Positions 1 through 4,027 of a stretch of DNA of 5,799 nt are shown here, one piece after another. Within the stretch, counting starts at the first letter, position 1. Each line of letters begins with the position of its first letter. The DNA is taken from positions 1-5,799 of the forward strand of contig JAEDIN010000071.1 in NCBI GenBank assembly GCA_016292445.1, in the 5' to 3' direction. Source of the stretch: Oscillospiraceae bacterium. Lineage in GTDB: Bacteria > Bacillota > Clostridia > Oscillospirales > Oscillospiraceae. The notes under the pieces were generated by a model that was given only the letters and a program-made list of their open reading frames with translations, was not told where the DNA came from and ran no database searches. The position numbers and the translations under genes are program-made.

Positions 1-1122
1 GCCAATAAGCAGATAGCCGATGCCGAGCTTCAGATAGAACAGGGCAAGCAGCAGATAGCCGACGGTAAGGAGCAGCTCGCGGCAGGTAAGGAGCAGCTCG
101 CGGCCGCAAAGCAGCAGCTCGATGAGGGCGAAAAGCAGCTTGCGGCAGGCAAAGCGCAGCTTGACGACGGAAAAGCCCAGCTTGCCGATGCAGCAGAGCA
201 GCTTGCGGCAGGCAAGCGCAAGATGGCAAACAACAGCGCAACAATGGCAAACGAGCTTGAAACCCTCGAGGAGATGGACGGCGCACAGGAGATAGTTGAT
301 GCCGGTATAAAGATTCTTCTCGCAAACGACGGCATAGCAGAAAAGGTCAGCAACAGGGAAGACTACGACGAGGTGCTTGCAGCGGCAAGCGAGTTTGTCG
401 AGCAGGAGGCTGAAAATGTTCAGCAGGAGCTCAGAGTTCGTCAGCAGCTTTACTCCCTGCTCAGAATACTCAGCGTCGTCTGCATCGTCGCAGGCGCGAT
501 GGGCGCAATCGCCGCATTCCGCCCCAAGTATCAGACTCTTATAATTGCGTTTATCCTGAGCTGTGCCGCCGCCTTGAGCGCCGTTGCGCTTAACATCTAC
601 GGCTATGTCAATGATTACCGCTACTTCGTATATTCCCTCGGTGAGGGCGACGGCGACGGCTCGCTGCAGTTTGCCGCAATGATCGCGATTTTGATAGCCG
701 CACTGCTTGCCGCGCTCATATGCCTTGCCTGCACCAAGGCATACAAGAGGGGCGTTACAGCTCCCGTTGCAGCCGCGCCTGCTGTCGCAAAGCCGGCAAA
801 GGCTGCGAGGGCAGAAAAGCCCAAGCGCGTCAAAAAGACCGATGAGGACGAGGACGATGAGGGCTGGCAGAGCATAAAACCCGAAAAGGCCGAGGATAAG
901 GCAGCGGAAGCACAGGTGATTAAACCTGAGCCAAAGACCGAGGCTGCAAGCGGAGAGATTCCCGCGAACCTCATCGAGCGTATGCAGGCGCAGACCAAGC
1001 GGCTCAACGAGGAAACCGAGCGCATGGAAAGCGAGAGCCGCCGCAAGGACTTCGAGGAGGCCCGCCGCGAATACGAGGAGGCCCTCCGCAAATTCGAGGA
1101 AGCCCGCAAACGGTCAAATTAA
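1..1122 (+). CDS. Membrane protein with heptad-repeat coiled coil and charged tail (5' partial)
   Basis: The frame is open from base 1 to the TAA at 1120-1122, so the start lies outside the window; 373 residues are visible. Residues 1 to about 80 are a run of seven-residue units of the type K-x-Q-L-A-A-G, a long coiled coil rich in Gln, Ala, Lys and Gly. A mixed helical part follows (about 81-150). Three hydrophobic segments lie near 153-173, 178-201 and 222-244. The tail (245-373) is highly charged, with an Ala/Lys/Pro stretch, an Asp/Glu cluster, and a Glu/Arg-rich helix at about 329-370 that looks like a second coiled coil. Lys/Arg residues right after the third span suggest a cytoplasmic tail and an extracellular repeat region; this is inference. 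Similar 'xxLxxG' repeats occur in YhgE/Pip-like proteins, MMPL proteins and some ABC permeases of Firmicutes, but three C-terminal spans fit none of these clearly. Function unknown. Confidence 0.85.
   Translation, partial: ANKQIADAELQIEQGKQQIADGKEQLAAGKEQLAAAKQQLDEGEKQLAAGKAQLDDGKAQLADAAEQLAAGKRKMANNSATMANELETLEEMDGAQEIVDAGIKILLANDGIAEKVSNREDYDEVLAAASEFVEQEAENVQQELRVRQQLYSLLRILSVVCIVAGAMGAIAAFRPKYQTLIIAFILSCAAALSAVALNIYGYVNDYRYFVYSLGEGDGDGSLQFAAMIAILIAALLAALICLACTKAYKRGVTAPVAAAPAVAKPAKAARAEKPKRVKKTDEDEDDEGWQSIKPEKAEDKAAEAQVIKPEPKTEAASGEIPANLIERMQAQTKRLNEETERMESESRRKDFEEARREYEEALRKFEEARKRSN
20..222 (+). repeat. Degenerate 21-bp (7-codon) coding repeats
   Basis: About nine to ten imperfect 21-bp units encode variants of K-Q-Q-L-A-A-G, with words such as 'cagcttgcggcaggcaa' recurring. 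They build the coiled coil of the partial membrane protein. The unit count could vary between strains by slippage, although the units have diverged at third codon positions. Confidence 0.75.
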
Positions 1123-1134
1123 TTATACATCACA

Positions 1135-1164
1135 AAACGGCAAACCATATAGGGTTTGCCGTTT
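1135..1164. terminator. Perfect 12-bp hairpin after the membrane protein gene
   Basis: The arms 1135-1146 and 1153-1164 pair perfectly around a 6-nt loop, starting 12 nt after the stop codon. On the + strand the stem ends in GTTT and then CGAC, a weak T tract. On the - strand it ends in GTTTTG. It may work in both directions: ending the membrane gene, and catching read-through from the tRNA operon. Confidence 0.55.
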
Positions 1165-1174
1165 CGACAAGCTG

Positions 1175-1206
1175 AACAGACGGTCAGATGACCGTCTGTT
1201 TTCTTG
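1175..1206 (+). terminator. Intrinsic terminator, copy A of a duplicated hairpin
   Basis: The arms 1176-1185 and 1190-1199 pair perfectly around AGAT (with A1175-T1200 also able to pair), followed on the + strand by TTTCTT. It is a good second terminator for the membrane protein gene, about 55 nt after its stop. The same hairpin recurs 216 bp downstream as part of a 59-bp duplication. Confidence 0.6.
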
Positions 1207-1233
1207 GTGCTCCAGCGGAGATTCGAACTCCGG
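1175..1233 (-). repeat. Direct repeat copy A: truncated tRNA-Lys 3' end plus terminator
   Basis: This segment matches 1391-1449 at 55 of 59 positions (differences at 1184, 1187, 1188 and 1199). Read on the - strand it holds the T arm, the 3' acceptor strand and CCA of tRNA-Lys (1205-1233), then 5 nt and a terminator-type hairpin. No D arm, anticodon arm or 5' acceptor strand follows upstream, so it is a tRNA fragment and not a gene. The layout resembles the attL/attR pair left by an element that integrates at a tRNA 3' end, but no integrase is present. Confidence 0.8.
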
Positions 1234-1263
1234 CTTTATGTCGCACTTCGTGCGAAAAAGCCG
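1231..1263. other. Hairpin abutting the tRNA-Lys fragment
   Basis: The arms 1231-1237 and 1257-1263 (cggcttt/aaagccg) enclose a second perfect stem, 1241-1246 with 1250-1255 (tcgcac/gtgcga) around TTC. The lower stem starts inside the last three bases of the duplicated tRNA fragment. It is followed on the + strand by TTTGATTT. It could be a weak terminator or part of a larger structured RNA. Confidence 0.45.
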
Positions 1264-1280
1264 TTTGATTTGATTTGCCT

Positions 1281-1350
1281 GTCGGCTCGCCGCTAAAGCG
1301 GCAACCGCCGACAACGGCAAGTGTCCGGAGTTCTTGCCGAGAGCCTTTTT
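1281..1350 (+). other. Structured segment with possible three-way junction and T5 tail
   Basis: Three stems fit together: P1 ggctc (1284-1288) with gagcc (1341-1345), P2 gccgc (1289-1293) with gcggc (1298-1302) around TAAA, and P3 cggcaag (1315-1321) with cttgccg (1333-1339) around an 11-nt loop. P2 follows P1 with no gap, and TTTTT (1346-1350) follows P1 directly, as at the end of a terminated small RNA on the + strand. Stem gtcggc (1281-1286) with gccgac (1307-1312) is an alternative to P1. The P3 loop copies part of the tRNA-Lys T-arm sequence. No promoter is evident on either side, so a non-coding RNA is only a possibility. Confidence 0.3.
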
Positions 1351-1357
1351 ATAACAC

Positions 1358-1385
1358 TTCTTCACTATTTACTGTTGCCTGTTAC
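1358..1385. repeat. Four imperfect 7-bp tandem units
   Basis: Units TTCTTCA, CTATTTA, CTGTTGC and CTGTTAC follow each other without gaps, just downstream (in - strand terms) of the tRNA operon terminator. The sequence is non-coding. It may be a microsatellite-like tract or one end of a dispersed intergenic repeat. Confidence 0.4.
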
Positions 1386-1388
1386 CTG

Positions 1389-1415
1389 AAAACAGACGGC
1401 CATCTGACCGTCTGC
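1389..1415 (-). terminator. tRNA operon terminator (copy B hairpin)
   Basis: Read on the - strand, 1415-1406 pairs with 1401-1392 around a 4-nt loop, followed by UUUU (1392-1389). It begins 5 nt after the CCA of tRNA-Lys. On the - strand RNA all ten pairs form, two of them G-U; on the + strand the same positions would be A-C mismatches. The hairpin is therefore suited to the tRNA transcript. Confidence 0.65.
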
Positions 1416-1449
1416 TTTCTTGGTGCTCCAGCGGAGATTCGAACTCCGG
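1391..1449 (-). repeat. Direct repeat copy B: 3' end of intact tRNA-Lys plus terminator
   Basis: This is the second copy of the 59-bp repeat at 1175-1233, lying 216 bp away. It covers the T arm, 3' acceptor strand and CCA of the complete tRNA-Lys gene and its downstream hairpin. The repeat ends inside the tRNA at the start of the T stem, a common crossover limit for tRNA-targeting integrases. Confidence 0.8.
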
Positions 1450-1496
1450 ACACCCTGCTTAAAAGGCAGGTGCTCTGCCTACTGAGCTACTGGGGC
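1421..1496 (-). tRNA. tRNA-Lys(TTT)
   Basis: The reverse complement folds as a 76-nt tRNA including encoded CCA (tgg at 1421-1423). It has D stem GCTC/GAGC, anticodon stem CCTGC/GCAGG with loop CTTTTAA (anticodon TTT, reading AAA and AAG), and T arm CGGAG-TTCGAAT-CTCCG. The acceptor strands GCCCCAG and CTGGAGC leave a C3-A70 mismatch. Position 70 lies inside the duplicated segment, and the truncated copy carries the same base, so the 3' strand may have been replaced. It is last in the five-gene operon, 9 nt after tRNA-Gln. It is probably functional, as the other arms are intact. Confidence 0.93.
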
Positions 1497-1505
1497 ATAT
1501 TTAAT

Positions 1506-1579
1506 TGGCTGGGATGGCGGGACTCGAACCCACTATATCAGAGTCAAAGTCTGAGGTGTTACCATTACACTACATCCCA
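1506..1579 (-). tRNA. tRNA-Gln(TTG)
   Basis: The reverse complement is a 74-nt tRNA with encoded CCA. Acceptor TGGGATG/CATCCCA is fully paired and starts with U1, with discriminator G73 as usual for tRNA-Gln. Anticodon stem TCAGA/TCTGA carries loop CTTTGAC (anticodon TTG). T arm is GTGGG-TTCGAGT-CCCGC with one G-U pair. It is the fourth gene of the operon. Confidence 0.96.
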
Positions 1580-1593
1580 CCATCTTTTATGGG

Positions 1594-1620
1594 CAGAGGC
1601 CGGCACTTGACCGGCCCCTG
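1594..1620 (-). other. Hairpin in the tRNA-His/tRNA-Gln spacer
   Basis: The 45-nt spacer is the longest in the cluster and holds a 10-bp stem (1594-1603 with 1611-1620, 7-nt loop). The single A-C mismatch on the + strand becomes a U-G pair in the - strand transcript. No U tract follows, so it is more likely a processing or spacer structure than a terminator. Confidence 0.5.
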
Positions 1621-1624
1621 TGTA

Positions 1625-1702
<78 letters not shown>

Positions 1703-1715
1703 ATATTTTTAGTTT

Positions 1716-1792
1716 TGGCACGCCAAGAGGGATTCGAACCCCCGACCTACTGCTTAGAAGGCAGTTGCTCTATCCTGCTGAGCTATTGGCGC
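1716..1792 (-). tRNA. tRNA-Arg(TCT)
   Basis: The reverse complement is a 77-nt tRNA with encoded CCA. Anticodon stem ACTGC/GCAGT carries loop CTTCTAA (anticodon TCT, reading AGA and AGG). Acceptor GCGCCAA/TTGGCGT ends in a G1-U72 wobble, and the discriminator is G73. T arm is GGGGG-TTCGAAT-CCCTC. It is the second gene of the operon, 13 nt upstream of tRNA-His. Confidence 0.95.
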
Positions 1793-1812
1793 ATATATGC
1801 TCACTCGCTCAG

Positions 1813-1886
1813 TGGAGCGGGTGATGGGAATCGAACCCACGTATCCAGCTTGGAAGGCTGGTGTTCTACCATTGAACTACGCCCGC
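1813..1886 (-). tRNA. tRNA-Gly(TCC)
   Basis: The reverse complement is a 74-nt tRNA with encoded CCA. Anticodon stem CCAGC/GCTGG carries loop CTTCCAA (anticodon TCC, reading GGA and GGG). T arm is GTGGG-TTCGATT-CCCAT, discriminator T73. The acceptor strands GCGGGCG and CACCCGC leave a C6-A67 mismatch; a T at position 6 would restore pairing. It is the first gene of the operon, about 20 nt downstream of the predicted transcription start. Confidence 0.93.
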
Positions 1887-1913
1887 AGGGCCGTTCCTAT
1901 GTTCAGCCTAAAG

Positions 1914-1942
1914 ATAATACCAATAATTTTGTGTCTTGTCAA
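1914..1942 (-). promoter_or_regulatory. Promoter of the tRNA operon
   Basis: On the - strand TTGACA (1942-1937) and TATTAT (1919-1914) are separated by exactly 17 bp, a near-consensus SigA-type promoter. Transcription would start near 1907, about 20 nt before tRNA-Gly. No stronger site lies between the tRNA genes, so all five are probably one transcript. Confidence 0.85.
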
Positions 1943-1994
1943 TATTTTTTGGGCAAAAAAATATATTTTTACTACTATTCTTTTAAGTTTTCTG

Positions 1995-2023
1995 TTGCCA
2001 AGTCGGAACAAGTTATGTATAAT
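1995..2023 (+). promoter_or_regulatory. Promoter of the 105-residue protein gene
   Basis: TTGCCA (1995-2000) and TATAAT (2018-2023) are 17 bp apart. Transcription would start near 2030, giving a leader of about 30 nt. It diverges from the tRNA promoter, with about 50 bp of AT-rich DNA between the -35 boxes. Confidence 0.8.
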
Positions 2024-2059
2024 ATCTTCGATTGTAAACGAACTCAAGGAGGCAATGAA

Positions 2060-2377
2060 ATGATTGAGTTAACCATGCAGGTAAGTGATTTTGACTATAC
2101 AGAGACGCTTGATAACTTTCTCCCCGACCTTATTCGCATCCTCTCCGAGGGCGATGATGTCAATCCTCTGATCCGCAAGGCAGTCGGAGCGTCTCCGGAG
2201 CTGTCGAAGAAGATTGTCAAGGGCGTTCTCGCGGCGATGAGCCAGAAGCAGAAGGAGGCTCTGACGGTCAAGTTTTTGAATGTCTATGCCGAGAAGCTCG
2301 TAGCGCAGGTCAATGATGTCGCCGCCAAAAACGGCATCGTCATCACCCTCGACAACGCAAGAGCAACGATAAAGTAA
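2060..2377 (+). CDS. Small conserved-looking protein of unknown function (105 aa)
   Basis: The start ATG at 2060 has AAGGAGG (2046-2052) at 7-nt spacing. The ATG at 2055 is too close to that site and reads only Met-Lys-stop, and in-frame sequence further upstream is tRNA antisense. The 105-residue product is soluble and mainly helical. An acidic N-terminal part with a D-F-D-Y motif (10-13) leads to a Leu/Ile-rich helix (about 18-29), then two amphipathic helices (about 44-60 and 63-90) and a short beta-like C-terminus. It has no signal peptide, membrane span, Cys or recognisable catalytic motif. It stands alone, with its own promoter and a strong terminator 8 nt after the stop. It resembles short uncharacterised proteins of Clostridia, but I cannot name a family. 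Confidence 0.85.
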   Translation: MIELTMQVSDFDYTETLDNFLPDLIRILSEGDDVNPLIRKAVGASPELSKKIVKGVLAAMSQKQKEALTVKFLNVYAEKLVAQVNDVAAKNGIVITLDNARATIK

Positions 2378-2385
2378 ATTATGCT

Positions 2386-2416
2386 CAAAACCCTCCGGAT
2401 TTTCCGGAGGGTTTTG
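2386..2416. terminator. Bidirectional intrinsic terminator
   Basis: Arms 2386-2398 and 2404-2416 form a perfect 13-bp stem around ATTTT. The outer A4/T4 gives a T tract on both strands. It serves the 105-residue protein gene on + and proS on -, whose stop codon is 15 bp away. Confidence 0.9.
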
Positions 2417-2431
2417 CTATACCGTCGTATA

Positions 2432-3868
2432 TCAGTATGCCACGCCCCAGTAGATCATGTGCTTTGCTTTCTTGCCGCAGATGGGGCAGGTGTCGCCGAG
2501 GTTCTCCTGCTCGAAGGGGATGCAGCGTGAGGACATTCCCGCCTGCTCCTTCATCTTCATCTCGCACTCGAGCTCACCGCACCACATGGTCTTGATGAAG
2601 CCGCCCTTTTCCTCCTGAAGCTGCTTTGCTTCCTCAAGAGAGTGCGCCTCAAAGATGTGCTCGTCAAGATTCTTCTTTGCCTTGTCGAACAGACCCTGCT
2701 GAACGGTTTCGAGCAGCTCGTGAATCTTGTCGCCAATCTCGTCGAGGCTAACGGAGACCTTCTCGCCGTTATCGCGGCGGACCGCCATGCAGAGGTTGTT
2801 TTCGATATCGCGGGGGCCTATCTCGATGCGCAGAGGCACGCCCTTCATCTCATACTGCGCGCACTTCCAGCCGAGGCTGTTGTCGCTTGTGTCTATCTTA
2901 ACGCGAACACCTGCCGCTTTAATGGTTTCATAAAGCTCGGTGGCCTTTTCGATAACGCCCGGCTTGTGCTGCGCGACGGGAACAACGATGACCTGAATGG
3001 GAGCAATCTCCGGGGGCAGGACAAGGCCGTTATTGTCACCATGAGTCATGATTATGCCGCCGATGACGCGGGTGGACATACCCCAGGAGGTCTGGTGGGG
3101 GTGCTTGAGCTTGTTGTCTTTATCGGTGAAGGTGATGTCAAACTGCTCGGCAAAGCCCGTGCCGAAATAGTGGCTCGTGCCGGACTGGAGAGCCTTGCGG
3201 TCGTGCATCATGCACTCAATGGTGTAGGTGTTGACCGCACCGGCAAACTTCTCCTTCTCGGTCTTGTTGCCGCGGATAACGGGCATCGCCAAATAGTTTT
3301 CGCACACATCGGCGTAAACCTCGAGCTGCTGCAGGGTCTCCTTGCGGGCCTCCTCCTCGGTGGCGTGCAGGGTGTGACCCTCCTGCCAAAGGAACTCTCT
3401 GCCTCTGAGGAAGGGGCGGGTGGTCTTTTCCCAGCGCAGAACGGAGCACCACTGATTGTACAGCATGGGCAGGTCGCGCCATGAATGCACGGTGTGGCTC
3501 CAGTGGTCGCAGAACAGGGTCTCGGAGGTCGGACGGATGCAAAGACGCTCTGTGAGCTCCTCGGAACCGCCGACGGTGACCCATGCGCACTCGGGGGCAA
3601 AGCCCTCGACATGGTCTTTTTCCTTTTGCAGAAGGCTCTCGGGGATGAGCATGGGCATCGATACATTCTCGTGACCGTGTTCCTTAAATTTCTTATCGAG
3701 AACAGCCTGAATGTTCTCCCAAATGGCATAGCCGTAAGGCCGCAGGATGAACAGACCCTTGACGCCGGAATAATCGACAAGCTCCGCCTTGGTGCAAACA
3801 TCGGTAAACCACTGGGCAAAATCCTGCTCCATGTCGGTTATCTGCTCAACTTTTTTCTCTTTTGCCAT
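2432..3868 (-). CDS. proS: Prolyl-tRNA synthetase, archaeal/eukaryotic type (EC 6.1.1.15)
   Basis: This cytoplasmic class II synthetase charges tRNA-Pro with proline using ATP. The 478-residue length and lack of an INS editing domain between motifs 2 and 3 place it in the short archaeal/eukaryotic group. Visible marks are the proline-binding R-P-T-S-E loop (112-116), motif 2 with R145-W-E147 followed by the G-R-E-F and Q-E-G-H-T segment (156-166), and the motif 3 region around R267 and H-G-D (276-278). The anticodon-binding domain spans roughly 285-400. The C-terminal zinc-type domain has C430, C435, C461 and C464 and ends in the Y478 typical of this group. The start ATG at 3868-3866 has AAGGAG (3882-3877) 8 nt upstream; an earlier in-frame ATG at 3973 would run through the promoter. 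The roughly 40-nt leader is too short for a T box. Without an INS domain, mischarged Ala-tRNA-Pro would need a separate editing protein. Confidence 0.97.
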   Translation of the reverse strand: MAKEKKVEQITDMEQDFAQWFTDVCTKAELVDYSGVKGLFILRPYGYAIWENIQAVLDKKFKEHGHENVSMPMLIPESLLQKEKDHVEGFAPECAWVTVGGSEELTERLCIRPTSETLFCDHWSHTVHSWRDLPMLYNQWCSVLRWEKTTRPFLRGREFLWQEGHTLHATEEEARKETLQQLEVYADVCENYLAMPVIRGNKTEKEKFAGAVNTYTIECMMHDRKALQSGTSHYFGTGFAEQFDITFTDKDNKLKHPHQTSWGMSTRVIGGIIMTHGDNNGLVLPPEIAPIQVIVVPVAQHKPGVIEKATELYETIKAAGVRVKIDTSDNSLGWKCAQYEMKGVPLRIEIGPRDIENNLCMAVRRDNGEKVSVSLDEIGDKIHELLETVQQGLFDKAKKNLDEHIFEAHSLEEAKQLQEEKGGFIKTMWCGELECEMKMKEQAGMSSRCIPFEQENLGDTCPICGKKAKHMIYWGVAY

Positions 3869-3914
3869 TATAATTTCTCCTTTTCTGTCGGGAGTCCCTC
3901 TCCCTAACCAGTAT

Positions 3915-3943
3915 ATTTTATAAAAGACTGTTCTCGTTGTCAA
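3915..3943 (-). promoter_or_regulatory. Promoter of proS
   Basis: On the - strand TTGACA (3943-3938) and TAAAAT (3920-3915) are 17 bp apart. Transcription would start near 3908, about 40 nt before the start codon. The -35 box lies 14 bp from the -35 box of the divergent HAAS operon. Confidence 0.85.
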
Positions 3944-3957
3944 TAGCTGAAAAAATC

Positions 3958-3986
3958 TTGACCGAAACGGCATTTTTGTCTATAAT
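3958..3986 (+). promoter_or_regulatory. Promoter of the HAAS-protein operon
   Basis: TTGACC (3958-3963) and a perfect TATAAT (3981-3986) are 17 bp apart. Transcription would start near 3993, about 30 nt before the coding region. It sits back to back with the proS promoter. Confidence 0.85.
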
Positions 3987-4020
3987 ATAAATGTTAAACT
4001 ATATGAAAAAATGAAAAAGT

Positions 4021-4027
4021 GAGGTGA
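4021..4027 (+). promoter_or_regulatory. Ribosome binding site that conflicts with the GTG start
   Basis: GAGGTGA closely matches the complement of the 16S 3' end (AGGAGGTGA) but overlaps the only nearby canonical start, GTG at 4024. Normal spacing from GAGG points to codon ATC at 4033-4035. No better site precedes GTG 4024, and ATG 4051 has only a weak AGG upstream. Confidence 0.5.

Noticed and set aside
20..222. CRISPR array or non-coding tandem repeat
   Set aside because: The 21-bp periodicity is in frame, has no spacers, and encodes a coiled coil.
621..1109. A 162-residue minus-strand frame opposite the membrane protein
   Set aside because: Ser/Arg/Ala-rich composition mirrors the charged tail on the + strand; no start signals.
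1205..1263. A second tRNA-Lys gene
   Set aside because: Only the T arm, 3' acceptor strand and CCA are present; no anticodon or D arm and no matching 5' acceptor strand precede them.
2642..3484. A 280-residue plus-strand frame opposite proS
   Set aside because: It is a shadow of proS in a GC-rich region, lies fully inside a certain gene, and has no ribosome binding site or recognisable domain.
3869..3914. T-box or other riboswitch ahead of proS
   Set aside because: The leader from the predicted start site is only about 40 nt, with no stem I or terminator-like hairpin.
3869..3973. An N-terminal extension of ProS from an upstream ATG (3973)
   Set aside because: The extra 35 residues run through the promoter and are unlike the family; the ATG at 3868-3866 has a proper ribosome binding site.
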